A stretch of DNA of 64,000 nt from Microbacterium sp. H1-D42 (GTDB lineage Bacteria > Actinomycetota > Actinomycetes > Actinomycetales > Microbacteriaceae), in contig NZ_CP093342.1 of assembly GCF_022637555.1 (NCBI RefSeq), forward strand, positions 3,038,001-3,102,000. Reading direction: 5' to 3'. Positions 7,969 to 16,570 of the stretch are shown piece by piece; position 1 is the first letter of the stretch; every line of letters begins with the position of its first letter. Under the pieces are notes generated by a model, which was not told the origin of the DNA, did no database searches, and was given only the letters and a program-made list of their open reading frames with translations. The translations under genes were made by a program, and so were the position numbers.

Positions 7969-9842
7969 CAGGTAACCTCCTCAGTCCAAGTGAACCTCTC
8001 CATGATCGGCGCGAGGCCAATGTCCGGGGCAATCGAGTTGAGCATGGTGTACCACTCGTCATTGATTCTGCCCATCGAACCAAGCGAGGTCGTGTTCGTC
8101 ACGGTGATGGAGACGGTGGCAGAAGATGCAGACCCGCGAACTACTTCCGTGGAAGCAGCAAAGCTCCCCAAGGCTATGAATGTAAGATCCTCGCTGTCGG
8201 CGCCGGAAAGATTCAACCCTGTCATTAGGTCTCTAATTGCATTCGAGTTGCTAAGTTCAGGTTCTCCTGCTTTGTAGCCGCTTGTTGGGAGCGGCTCTCC
8301 CGACCGTAGTGCCGCACGAATCTTGTTTCGATATGCGTCAGCCCATGCGGAACCTTTTAGGTCTTGAGTCATCTGCGAGGACGGGCCATATGAAAGGCCC
8401 GTCGGACTCTTGCCGCTCATCCAGCCGGACAGAAGCATCGCTTGTTCGGTCGAGAAGAATCGTGCAGTGTTCAGTTCCCGTTGCCGCTGCGCGCGCGTTT
8501 TGAAGCTGAATGGGTTCTGGTCATCGGCTCTAACCTTCTTTCGGAGATCCTTGGCTGCGTTCCTATACTGAGCTTGCGCGGGTGGCAGTCCGGTCGACAT
8601 ATCCCACCATGCGCCTTGTACCGGTGCAGCGATGGCAAACCGCATCCCGCTCGGGTCGGTGTAGGTGGTGGGGTTGTTGCCGGAGTAGGTGTAGCCCGTG
8701 TTCTGCTGCGGGAGGTTGGTGTCGATGATCGGGTCGACGCTGGTGAACTTGCCGAGCACGGGGTCGTAGACGCGCGCGCCGACGGTGGTGAGTTTGATTG
8801 ATGGCGTGACGGGCATGTTCATGTACCCGGTGCCATCGCCCCAGGTCTGCGCGGTACCGGTGAGGGGTGCCCCGAAGGGGTCGCGGTAGGACTGCACTGT
8901 TGCCCCCGAAGTGGCGTTGGTGGTCACGTCGACGGTGCCTTCGATGTTCGTGAACAGCCAGGACAGGGTGTTCCCGGAGGTTCCAGTCTTGGCGCTTCGC
9001 TGCGCGACGGGCTTCCCGCCGGCAGCAGCGTAGGTCCGGTGCCCGGCGACTACCGTCGAGCCCTTCGCCTGCGTCAACACCGTCTCCCCCAGCAGCAACG
9101 TCGCACCGCTGGTCGCGGAGACCCGCAGCAACAGCGTTCCTGATGCGTCATACACGTTCGACACCGACTCCGCTCCCGCGGTGATCGTGGCCGGCTTCCC
9201 TAGGTCGTTGAAGGTCAGGGTCTGGCCTGGACGGGTGGTCTGGTTGCCGGCAGCGTCATATCCGTACGATCCCGCACCGGCGCCGCCGGTGACCATGGAG
9301 ACCGCGTGCGGGCGCACGTCACCTGCAGCGGGGTAGGCATACGTGCTGGTGGTCGAGGTCCCGGTCGTGGTGGTCGACGTCATCGACGTCCGGTTCCCTG
9401 TTTCAGTGTCGTAGGTGTAGGCGTGCCAGTACGGGGCTACGCCTCCCATCGTCGCCGCGGTCGGTGTCGCGGTGCACGCTGTCGATGCGTTCGGCGTCCA
9501 CGCCCGTGTGAGTTGCCGCAGTCCGTCGTAGGTGAAGCACGCTTTCTGCGTCTTCGCAGACGGGTACGCCGCAGTATTGGACGAGCTCGTCACGTTGCCC
9601 GCCAGGTCCCGCGTGTACGCACGGCTCGCGACGTAGTGTCCCGTGTTCGCAAAGACTGCGTTATCGAGCACACTCGTCACATCCCCGGTCGCCGGATCGT
9701 AGCTATATGTTGAGTATCCCCCATTGCCCGATAGGTACCGGTTGAACTGCGAAATCTGCCCGGTCGGCGAGTAGATCGTCGCGTTCAGCACTGACGTGGC
9801 GCCACGCACGCTCGAGAGCCTGCCCCACGCGTCGTATCCGTT
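7965..9842 (-). pseudogene. Rhs/YD-repeat protein with C-terminal toxin-like domain, 5' end missing
   Basis: About 625 residues of a YD-repeat protein remain. Several YD-type repeats are visible (YDAWGRL, YSYDPATGDV, FTYDGLRQLTRAW, YDAAGNQTT), then the Rhs core YRDPFGAPLTG, YDPVLGKFTSVDPI and GYTYSGNNPTTYTDPSGM (ends near 8640). A unique C-terminal domain of about 225 residues follows, ending MERFTWTEEVTW. Full-length relatives are far longer and carry an export signal. Here the frame joins, near 9842, the antisense of a tyrosine integrase gene, so the N-terminus has been cut off. Whether any start downstream is used is unknown. The tip domain is unrecognised but sits where polymorphic toxins place the effector. 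Confidence 0.82.
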
Positions 9843-10124
9843 CCGAACGAGTTCCGCCGGCATGCGCTCCGCCACTACGCGGCCTCAACCTGGCTCCGGC
9901 TAGGCACTCCGGTGCATGAAGTCGCCGAGTACTTGGGTGATGACCCACGCACTGTTCTGGCTGTATACGCACACGTCCTCGGCGAGGGTCAGCGGCTCGA
10001 TTTCGCCAGCAGATTGGCGTCCGCAGAGAAGCAATCTCGAAATCCCGGCAACTCCACGGCAACTTCGGCTTCAATACCCGTTGAATCCGGCCAGATCTCG
10101 AACCGCGGCGGACTTGAGATTTAG
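9843..10124 (+). pseudogene. Tyrosine recombinase (integrase), 3' remnant
   Basis: Reading on the plus strand, the frame gives RRHALRHYAASTWLRLGTPVHEVAEYLG followed by DDPRTVLAVYAHVLGEGQR. This is the C-terminal catalytic core of a tyrosine integrase: the HxLRH motif with the second Arg, the HEVAEYLGDD helix and the nucleophile Tyr in VYAHVL. The N-terminal domains and first catalytic Arg are absent because the gene abuts truncated Rhs sequence near 9843. The remnant ends just before the right attachment repeat, the expected place for the integrase of an island in a tRNA gene. Confidence 0.85.
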
Positions 10125-10136
10125 GATTTTGACCAG

Positions 10137-10210
10137 GGGAAAATATGGCGGAGACGGAGGGATTTGAACCCTCGGTCCCCTTGCGAGGACTCCACCTTAG
10201 CAGGGTGGTG
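10137..10210. repeat. Right attachment repeat (within tRNA-Ser)
   Basis: Identical 74-bp partner of 3823-3896. Most of it lies inside the intact tRNA-Ser(GCU) gene. The pair defines the ends of a 6.3-kb integrated island. Confidence 0.9.
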
Positions 10211-10237
10211 CACTAGGCCTGACTATGCGACGTCTCC
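10146..10237 (-). tRNA. tRNA-Ser (GCU), CCA encoded
   Basis: The minus strand folds as a class II tRNA: acceptor GGAGACG pairs with CGTCTCC, the anticodon loop reads CTGCTAA with anticodon GCU, a long variable arm (GTCCTCGCAAGGGGAC) follows, and the T arm GAGGGTTCAAATCCCTC is intact. The 3' CCA is encoded in the DNA. The gene is the integration site of the island to its left, and its 3' part is duplicated at 3832-3896. Confidence 0.95.
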
Positions 10238-10309
10238 AGGCATCCGATGCGTGAAGCACGGATGACCTCTGCAATCATAACTGCTCAGCGGAGCAGTCAC
10301 GAATCGGCC

Positions 10310-11311
10310 TCACCCACCGCTCGAGTCGCGCACGACGAGCTCTGGCTGGAACCGCACGCGGCGATCATGATCGCCGCCTTCGAGCTCTTTCAGCAGCAGA
10401 TCGACGCCGGTCCAGCCCAGCTCGCGTGCGGGCTGCCGCACCGAGCTCAGCGACACGATGGTGGCGGCGGCGAAGTCGATGTCGTCGTAACCGACCATCG
10501 CGATATCGCCGGGAACGCGGATGCCCGAGCCGAAACTGAACGCCTGCAGCAGGCCGACCGCGAGCAGGTCGTTGGCAGCGAACACGGCATCCGGCCGACT
10601 GTCCGCGTCGCGTGCGACGAGCGCTTCGCCCGCTGCCCTCCCCTGCAGCACGGTGAGCGAAGGCCTTTCGATGACTTCGAGCGTCGCCCCGGCGACCGCG
10701 GCCACTGCCGCCTGCGCTCCCCGCAGACGATCCGCGACCTGGTGGATCGAACCCGGACCGCCAACGAACGCCAGCCTCCGTCGCCCCACATCCAACAGGT
10801 GCGACGCCGCCAGGCGACCACCCTCGACATCGTCTACCGACACCGACGGAAAGGCCTCTTCCTCCACTTCACGGTCGACGAGAACGACCGGCACGCCTCC
10901 CTCGGCGAACCTGCGGATCGAGGCGAGATCATCGGAGGCCGGCGTGAGCAGGATGCCGTTGACGCGCTGCTCCTGGAACAGCTCGAGGTGCGCGCTCTGA
11001 CGACCATCGCTCTCGTCGCTGTTGCCCAGAAGCACTGTCATCCCAGCATCCGCCGCGCGATCCTCCGCGCCGCGGACGACGTCCGCGAAGAACGGGTTGC
11101 CGATGTCGGGCACGACGAGGCCGATGCTGCGGCTGCGGCCGGCGCGCAACTGCCGCGCGGCGTCGTTGCGCACGAACCCGAGCGCCTGGATGGCGTCCTG
11201 CACTCGCTCGACGGTGCCCGCCGACACGAGATCGGGCCGGTTGAGCACGTTCGACACGGTGCCGACCGACACACCGGCGGCCGCGGCGACGTCCTTGACC
11301 CCGACCGCCAT
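10310..11311 (-). CDS. LacI-family regulator, probable regulator of rhamnose genes
   Basis: This is a LacI-type repressor of about 333 residues. The N-terminal helix-turn-helix reads VKDVAAAAGVSVGTVSNVLNRPDLV, followed by the hinge region and a periplasmic-binding-protein-like effector domain (SIGLVVPDIGNPFFADVVRGAED, FVGGP, AMVGYDDIDFA, and a C-terminal SSVRQP). The ATG at 11311 has GAAAGGGGAG upstream. It is divergent from rhaM-rhaI-MFS, and a LacI-type palindrome (TGAAACGATTCA, 11429-11440) lies just past the promoter of that operon. It likely represses the operon and is released by a rhamnose-derived ligand; the ligand is inferred. Confidence 0.92.
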   Translation of the reverse strand: MAVGVKDVAAAAGVSVGTVSNVLNRPDLVSAGTVERVQDAIQALGFVRNDAARQLRAGRSRSIGLVVPDIGNPFFADVVRGAEDRAADAGMTVLLGNSDESDGRQSAHLELFQEQRVNGILLTPASDDLASIRRFAEGGVPVVLVDREVEEEAFPSVSVDDVEGGRLAASHLLDVGRRRLAFVGGPGSIHQVADRLRGAQAAVAAVAGATLEVIERPSLTVLQGRAAGEALVARDADSRPDAVFAANDLLAVGLLQAFSFGSGIRVPGDIAMVGYDDIDFAAATIVSLSSVRQPARELGWTGVDLLLKELEGGDHDRRVRFQPELVVRDSSGG

Positions 11312-11395
11312 GTCGCTCCCCTTTCGCGCCCCACCTTCGCAGTGCAGGCTCTCCACCTTCTCATTCCGCGCGGCCGGTCACGTGCGCCACCTCGT

Positions 11396-11440
11396 TTGAC
11401 ACCGTCCCACCGTCGACCTATCGTGGCATGAAACGATTCA
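11396..11440 (+). promoter_or_regulatory. Promoter and LacI-type operator of the rhaM-rhaI operon
   Basis: A TTGACA (11396-11401) and a TATCGT (11419-11424) are separated by 17 bases, a good sigma-70-type promoter. Directly downstream at 11429-11440 is TGAAACGATTCA, symmetric at 10 of 12 positions with the central CG of LacI-family sites. A repressor bound there would block transcription start. Confidence 0.7.
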
Positions 11441-11472
11441 AAAGCCAGTACTCAATGAGGAGCAGCATCCAC

Positions 11473-11823
11473 ATGACCCGCGTCGCCTTCCAGCTTCAGG
11501 TGCGCCCCGAACTCTTGGACGAGTATCTCGAACGGCACGCTCCGGTGTGGCCCGAGATGCTCGCCGAGATCGCCGCTTCCGGTCGCCGGAACTATTCGCT
11601 CTTCCTCGCCAAGGGCGGCACTCTGATCGGCTACTACGAAACCGATGACGACGAGGCTGCCACGGCATACCTCGCGGCCTCTGAGGTCGCCACCCGCTGG
11701 GAATCCGAGATGGGCCGCTTCTTCGTCGACCTTGATGGCCGCCCCGATCAGGCCGCAACCCCGCTACTTGAAGTCTTCAACCTCGACGCGCAGCTCGCTG
11801 CAGCAGAAAGCACCGGATCATGA
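11473..11823 (+). CDS. rhaM: L-rhamnose mutarotase
   Basis: This 116-residue protein interconverts the anomers of L-rhamnose, supplying the form used by the isomerase. The sequence is typical of RhaM: MTRVAFQLQVRPELLDEYLERH, VWPEMLAEIAASGRRNYSLFL with its catalytic-region His and Tyr, IGYYETDDDEAA, and W..EM..FF near the end. The ATG at 11473 has AGGAG about 12 bases upstream. Its last bases overlap the rhaI ATG (ATGA at 11820-11823), so both are translated together. Length fits the family (about 105-115). Confidence 0.93.
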   Translation: MTRVAFQLQVRPELLDEYLERHAPVWPEMLAEIAASGRRNYSLFLAKGGTLIGYYETDDDEAATAYLAASEVATRWESEMGRFFVDLDGRPDQAATPLLEVFNLDAQLAAAESTGS

Positions 11824-12983
11824 GCATCTTCACCCCCGCCCATCTCACTGCCCTTGAGCAGCAGTCGATCGAGCTCCCCTCGTGGGCGTTCGGCAACTCG
11901 GGCACCCGATTCAAGGTCTTCGGCACACCGGGCACCCCGCGTGACCCGTTCGAGAAGATCGCCGACGCGGCACAGGTGCACAAGCACACCGCGCTCGCCC
12001 CGACGGTGGCGCTGCACATCCCGTGGGACATGAGCGACTTCGGCGACCTGCGCAAGCACGCCGAAGACCACGGCGTCATCCTCGGCACCATCAACTCGAA
12101 CACCTTCCAGGACGACGACTACAAGTTCGGCGCGCTCACGCACGAAGATGCAGCCATCCGGCAGAAGGCGATCGACCATCACCTCGAGTGCATCGACGCG
12201 ATGGATGCCACGGGCAGCCGCGACCTCAAGATCTGGCTCGCCGAGGGCTCGAACTACCCGGGTCAGGCCGACATGCGCGGCCGCCAGGACCGACTGAACG
12301 ACTCCCTGCGGAAGATCTACGCGCGCCTTGGCGACGATCAGCGCCTCGTGCTCGAGTACAAATTCTTCGAGCCGTCGTTCTACCACACAGACGTCCCCGA
12401 CTGGGGTACGTCCTACGCCCAGGTCGCCTCCCTCGGCGACAAGGCGATGGTCTGCCTCGACACCGGCCACCACGCTCCAGGCACGAACATCGAGTTCATC
12501 GTCATGCAGCTGCTGCGCCTCGGCAAGCTCGGCTCGTTCGACTTCAACTCGCGCTTCTACGCCGATGACGACCTGATCGTCGGCGCAGCAGACCCGTTCC
12601 AGCTGTTCCGCATCCTCTTCGAGGTCATCCGCGGCGACGGCCTGAACAACGCCGACGTCACCTTCATGCTCGACCAGTGCCACAACGTCGAGGACAAGAT
12701 CCCCGGCCAGATCCGCTCGGTGCTGAACGTGCAGGAGATGACCGCCCGCGCGCTCCTCGTCGACCGCGAGGCACTCACCGCAGCGCAGAAGTCCGGCGAC
12801 GTGCTGGCAGCCAACGCAGTCTTCATGGACGCGTTCTACACCGACGTGCGCCCCGCACTGGCCGAATGGCGCGAGAGCCGCGGCCTGCCCGCCGACCCGA
12901 TGGCCGCCTTCGCAGCATCCGGGTACCAGGAGCGGATCGCGGCCGACCGCGTGGGCGGCGTCCAGGCAGGATGGGGCGCGTGA
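11820..12983 (+). CDS. rhaI: L-rhamnose isomerase
   Basis: This 387-residue TIM-barrel isomerase converts L-rhamnose to L-rhamnulose in the cytoplasm. It resembles the Pseudomonas stutzeri-type enzyme rather than E. coli RhaA: SWAFGNSGTRFKVFGTPGTPRDPFEKIADAA near the start, ALHIPWD, KIWLAEGSNYPGQ, LEYKFFEPSFYHTDVPDWGTSY, CLDTGHHAPGTNIEFIVMQLL, FDFNSRFYADDDL and FMLDQCHNVEDK. Acidic and His residues in these strands are the metal ligands of the family. It overlaps rhaM by four bases and a permease by four, forming a three-gene operon. Confidence 0.94.
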   Translation: MSIFTPAHLTALEQQSIELPSWAFGNSGTRFKVFGTPGTPRDPFEKIADAAQVHKHTALAPTVALHIPWDMSDFGDLRKHAEDHGVILGTINSNTFQDDDYKFGALTHEDAAIRQKAIDHHLECIDAMDATGSRDLKIWLAEGSNYPGQADMRGRQDRLNDSLRKIYARLGDDQRLVLEYKFFEPSFYHTDVPDWGTSYAQVASLGDKAMVCLDTGHHAPGTNIEFIVMQLLRLGKLGSFDFNSRFYADDDLIVGAADPFQLFRILFEVIRGDGLNNADVTFMLDQCHNVEDKIPGQIRSVLNVQEMTARALLVDREALTAAQKSGDVLAANAVFMDAFYTDVRPALAEWRESRGLPADPMAAFAASGYQERIAADRVGGVQAGWGA

Positions 12984-14287
12984 GCATGACCACCACAACC
13001 CGCACCCGCCGCCCGCTCACCGCGTGGAAGGCCACCATCGCCGTCGCGATGTCGAACTACATCGAGGCCGGCGCGATCATCGCGCTCGCGACCAGCCTGT
13101 CGCTGTGGCAGGCGGAGTTCGGCTTCGACAACGCCGCCGTGGGACTGGTCGCAGCCCTCAGTGCCAACGCGTTCGGCGCGGCCATCGGCGCCGCGATCGG
13201 CGGCCCGCTGTGCGACCGCCTCGGCCGCAAGTTCATCTACACCTATGACCTGATCCTCTTCATGGTCGGCGCTCTGATGGTCACGTTCTCGCCGAACTTC
13301 ACCGTGCTCCTCATCGGCGTGATCCTGATGGGCATCGCCGTGGGCGCCGGCGTCCCGGCATCCTGGACCTACATCGCCGAAGAGGCACCCAGCGATCAGC
13401 GCGCTGCCCACGTCGGCACCGCTCAACTCGCCTGGTCCATCGGGCCGGCCGTCGGCTTCCTCCTCGCCGTCATCGTCGGCCCGCTCGGCATCCTCGGAGC
13501 ACGGCTGATCTTCTTCCATCTCTTCGTGATCGCCGCCGTCACCTGGTGGGTGCGCCGTGGCCTTCCGGAGTCACGCCGCTGGAAGGAGCAGCGCGAAGCC
13601 GAACGCGCCAGTGGGCAGAAGGTCTCGATCTTCTCCGGCTTGGGCGGCCTGCTGTCGAACAAGAAGAACCTCGGCGCCCTGGCATTCCTGCTCGGCGTCT
13701 ACGGCCTGTGGAACACCGTCGCCGGCCAGGCCGGGATCTTCCAGCCGCGCGTGTACGACGCCGCAGGGCTCCACGATGCCACCCAGCAGAACCTGCTGCA
13801 GGTGCTCGTCTGGACGCTCACCGCAGCGGCCACCTACTTCGGCTTCATGCGCTACGGCGACAAGGTGAGCCGCCGCTGGCTGTACTTCGGTGGCGCACTG
13901 CTGGGAGTGATCGCCTGGGTCGTGCTGATCTACGCCCCTCCCGGACTGTTCTCGCTGCTGTTCTTCGCCGTCGCCTGGGGTATCTCGGCCGGTGTCGGAG
14001 CGCAGGCGTTCTACGGACTGTGGACCGCCGAGCTGTTCGCGACGAAGTACCGTGCGAGCGCACAGGGGATGCTGTTCATGCTCGCCCGCGTGATGGTCGG
14101 CCTGCTGAGCCTGGTCTTCCCCGTGCTGCTCGATTCGATCGGTCTCGGCAAGCTTGGGCTGCTCATCATCGGACTGCTGGTCGCTGCCCTGCTGATCGGC
14201 ACCATCTGGGCGCCGAAGACCGAGGGCAAGACGCTCGACGAGATCGAGCGTGAGCGCTACGGTGAGCCCGAGCCCGTCAAGGGATGA
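12980..14287 (+). CDS. MFS sugar permease, probable L-rhamnose transporter
   Basis: This is a 12-helix major facilitator superfamily permease of about 435 residues in the sugar porter group. Visible marks are GGPLCDRLGRKFIYTYDL after helix 2, PASWTYIAEEAPSDQRA, the mid-loop PESRRWKEQREAER, and the C-terminal PKTEGKTLDEIERERYG. The GTG at 12980 overlaps the rhaI stop and has AGGATGG at good spacing; an ATG two codons later (12986) is the alternative. Being last in the rhaM-rhaI operon, it most likely imports L-rhamnose. A rho-independent terminator follows 20 bases after the stop. Confidence 0.9.
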   Translation: MSMTTTTRTRRPLTAWKATIAVAMSNYIEAGAIIALATSLSLWQAEFGFDNAAVGLVAALSANAFGAAIGAAIGGPLCDRLGRKFIYTYDLILFMVGALMVTFSPNFTVLLIGVILMGIAVGAGVPASWTYIAEEAPSDQRAAHVGTAQLAWSIGPAVGFLLAVIVGPLGILGARLIFFHLFVIAAVTWWVRRGLPESRRWKEQREAERASGQKVSIFSGLGGLLSNKKNLGALAFLLGVYGLWNTVAGQAGIFQPRVYDAAGLHDATQQNLLQVLVWTLTAAATYFGFMRYGDKVSRRWLYFGGALLGVIAWVVLIYAPPGLFSLLFFAVAWGISAGVGAQAFYGLWTAELFATKYRASAQGMLFMLARVMVGLLSLVFPVLLDSIGLGKLGLLIIGLLVAALLIGTIWAPKTEGKTLDEIERERYGEPEPVKG

Positions 14288-14306
14288 ACTAGAAACACCT
14301 GAAATG

Positions 14307-14340
14307 AGCCCCAGCCGGCCTCCGCCGGCTGGGGCTTTTC
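14307..14340 (+). terminator. Rho-independent terminator after the rhamnose operon
   Basis: A perfect 13-bp stem (AGCCCCAGCCGGC / GCCGGCTGGGGCT) with a 4-base loop is followed by TTTTC. It ends the plus-strand rhaM-rhaI-MFS operon and reaches the stop codon of the convergent aldolase gene. Confidence 0.88.
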
Positions 14341-15115
14341 ACGCCTGGGTGCCCGCGAGATTCGCGCGGCGCTCGCGGAAGTCCGCCCGATCGAAGTAGT
14401 CGGCCGTGGTCGCTGCATCCAGCGCCGCGACTCCGCCGGCCAGACGGGCTCCCAGCCGCACGCGCGCGCTCTTGACGGCCATCAGCGAGATGGCTTCGGC
14501 GCCCGCTGCCGAGTCGGACATCGCGACGATTCCGTGGTTGCCCAGCAGCACGAGCGACGGCGTCGCCTCGTGCTGCTCGACGTATCGGTCGAGGCGCTCG
14601 AGGAAGACCCGCCCCAGCTTCAAGCCCGGCTCCGCGTAGGGCACGAACAGGCTGCGACCGAGGATCATGTACTCCTCCGAGTACACCGGTTCGGCGAACG
14701 CCTGCTTAGCCTCCGCGCTCGCCAGCAGGGCGACCACGTCGGTCGGATGCGTGTGCGCGACGTACCGGACAGGTCCGTACGCCCGCGCCGCGGCGTGCAC
14801 CAGCGACTCGATCGAGGCGCGGATCGTGGTGCCGTTCTCGTTCGTGGCCGTCAGCGCGGCGGTCAGATCGTCCTGCGTCGCAGAATCGTCGCGGATGATC
14901 GCGAGTAGCGGATCCACATCGGCCACGACGAAGGTCTCCGTCGAAGCCTGCTCCATCGAGGAGCCCGAGGCCTTCACGACGAAGGTCCCGTCTTCGATGA
15001 GCTCGCTCGTATTGCCCTCTGCGAGGATCACGAGATCACGTTCGGGGCGTCCGAGCCGTCGGGTCAGAGCGATCAGCTCATCGCTGACGAGTTGAGGCTG
15101 AATGCGTGCAGTCAT
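14339..15115 (-). CDS. Class II aldolase/adducin-family protein
   Basis: This 258-residue protein belongs to the zinc-dependent class II aldolase family, which splits sugar phosphates such as L-fuculose-1-P and L-rhamnulose-1-P or epimerises L-ribulose-5-P. Motifs: AEGNTSELIEDGTFVVKASGSSM, RYVAHTHPTDVVALLAS with the zinc-binding HxH, YMILGRSLFVPYAEPG, and LLGNHGIVAMSD with the third His. The ATG at 15115 has GAGAGAAG upstream; an ATG at 15140 that overlaps the kinase stop is possible. It is the last gene of the ABC-transporter sugar operon and lacks the dehydrogenase domain fused to the aldolase at 24838. Its substrate is not determined. Confidence 0.85.
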   Translation of the reverse strand: MTARIQPQLVSDELIALTRRLGRPERDLVILAEGNTSELIEDGTFVVKASGSSMEQASTETFVVADVDPLLAIIRDDSATQDDLTAALTATNENGTTIRASIESLVHAAARAYGPVRYVAHTHPTDVVALLASAEAKQAFAEPVYSEEYMILGRSLFVPYAEPGLKLGRVFLERLDRYVEQHEATPSLVLLGNHGIVAMSDSAAGAEAISLMAVKSARVRLGARLAGGVAALDAATTADYFDRADFRERRANLAGTQA

Positions 15116-15138
15116 CGGTCTTCTCTCTCGTGAAGTGG

Positions 15139-16566
15139 TCATCTGGGGTCGTAGCGGCGTGGCACGTGAGTACGACGCACCAGTTCGCGCAGATCGTCGA
15201 GGGTGCCGTCGACGAGGCCCACCGCTCGCCCCTGGACGAGGATGTTGCCCAGCGCAGTCGCCTCCACCGGGCCCGCGAACACGGTCAGGCCGGATCGGTC
15301 TGCGATTCCCTGGCACAGCAGCTCGTTCTGCGAGCCGCCGCCCACGATGTTGATCTGGCTCAGCGGCATCCCGGCCAGTCGGGCCGCGTCCCTGGCGGCG
15401 TCAGCGAACGCGACTGCCAGGGAGTCGACGATGCATCGGACGATGTCCGCCGGGCGCTGCGGTACCGGCAGGCCCCGCTCACGGCACCATTCCGCGATGC
15501 GCTCTGGCATGTCGCCCGGGGCGGCGAAGCGCGGATCGTCCACATCGATCACCGGCATCTGCGCGGTCGTCTCGGTGGCTGCGGCGAGCAGTTCCGAAAG
15601 TTCGGTTCGGACTCCGGCGGCCTCCCAGGACCGGATGCTCTCGCTCAGCATCCACAGTCCCATCGCATTGCGCATGAACAGGTACCGCCCGTCGACACCC
15701 GACTCATTGGTGAACCCGGTCGCACGTGCGCTTTCCGTCAGCACCGGGGCGTCCCGCTCGATCCCCACCAGCCCCCACGTTCCGCAGGAGATGTAGGCGG
15801 CCCCCTGTGCCGGCATCGGCGTCGCCACGACGGCGGATGCCGTGTCGTGCGCGCCCACCGTGAGCACCTGAACTGTCCGCGAATCGACACCGATCGCTTC
15901 GGCGACGTCCCGGCGCAGCGGGCCGATCGAGGTTCCCGGCGGCACGATCTGCGGCAGGATGCCGAACGGCGCCGCAGAAGCCGCGACAAGCGCGCGATCC
16001 CAGTCTCCCGTGCGTGCATTCATCAGCCCGGTTGTCGAGGCCATCGTGCGCTCGGCGACCTGCTCGCCACTGAGCCAGTAGGAGAAGAGATCAGGCATCA
16101 GCAGCACCGCATCGGCGCCGTCGAACCCGCCCTCGGCTGCGTCGGCGGCGAACTGGTAGATCGTGTTGATGGGCAGGATCTGCGTTCCGGCTCGTGCGTA
16201 CTGCTCCGCAGCAGCCATCCGTCGATGCACCTGCTCGACCGCTGCCGCGGTGCGCTCGTCGCGGTAGTGCACGGGTGTCGACAGCATCCGCCCGCCGCGG
16301 AGGATGCTGTAGTCGACCCCCCAGGTGTCCGCGGCCACCGACAGCAGCCTGCCCGAGGACCTGCCGGCCGCCGCCAGCCCGGTCAGCGCCCCCTGCCACA
16401 GCGAGAGGACGTTCCAGTGCAGCCGACCCGCGACGCGGACCGGCTCGTTGGCGAAGCGGGCGAACTGCTGCATCCGCAACTGGTTCGCGCCCACCTCGCC
16501 GACGATCACCCGCCCACTGGTGGCACCGAAGTCAAGAGCCGCGACGTGACCGGTGTTTCTCGGCAC
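15139..16566 (-). CDS. FGGY-family carbohydrate kinase, rhamnulokinase-like
   Basis: This 475-residue FGGY kinase phosphorylates a ketose with ATP. It has an N-terminal ATP/sugar motif ALDFGATSGRVIVGEV, VAADTWGVDYSIL, HYRDERT, MPDLFSYWLSG, VGAHDTASAVVATP, ISCGTWGLVGIE, and the C-terminal INIVGGGSQNELLCQGIADRSG with PVEATALGNILVQ. These match RhaB closely, yet a second RhaB-like kinase lies at 26871-28283. The GTG at 16566 is four bases after the preceding gene's stop. In this operon it may act on a different ketose than rhamnulose; the sequence alone cannot decide. Confidence 0.88.
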   Translation of the reverse strand: MPRNTGHVAALDFGATSGRVIVGEVGANQLRMQQFARFANEPVRVAGRLHWNVLSLWQGALTGLAAAGRSSGRLLSVAADTWGVDYSILRGGRMLSTPVHYRDERTAAAVEQVHRRMAAAEQYARAGTQILPINTIYQFAADAAEGGFDGADAVLLMPDLFSYWLSGEQVAERTMASTTGLMNARTGDWDRALVAASAAPFGILPQIVPPGTSIGPLRRDVAEAIGVDSRTVQVLTVGAHDTASAVVATPMPAQGAAYISCGTWGLVGIERDAPVLTESARATGFTNESGVDGRYLFMRNAMGLWMLSESIRSWEAAGVRTELSELLAAATETTAQMPVIDVDDPRFAAPGDMPERIAEWCRERGLPVPQRPADIVRCIVDSLAVAFADAARDAARLAGMPLSQINIVGGGSQNELLCQGIADRSGLTVFAGPVEATALGNILVQGRAVGLVDGTLDDLRELVRRTHVPRRYDPR

Positions 16567-16570
16567 CGCC

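Noticed and set aside
10280..10297. ACTGCTC-AGCG-GAGCAGT hairpin as a LacI-gene terminator
   Set aside because: The 7-bp stem has no T-run and overlaps the likely promoter of tRNA-Ser, so I could not assign it.
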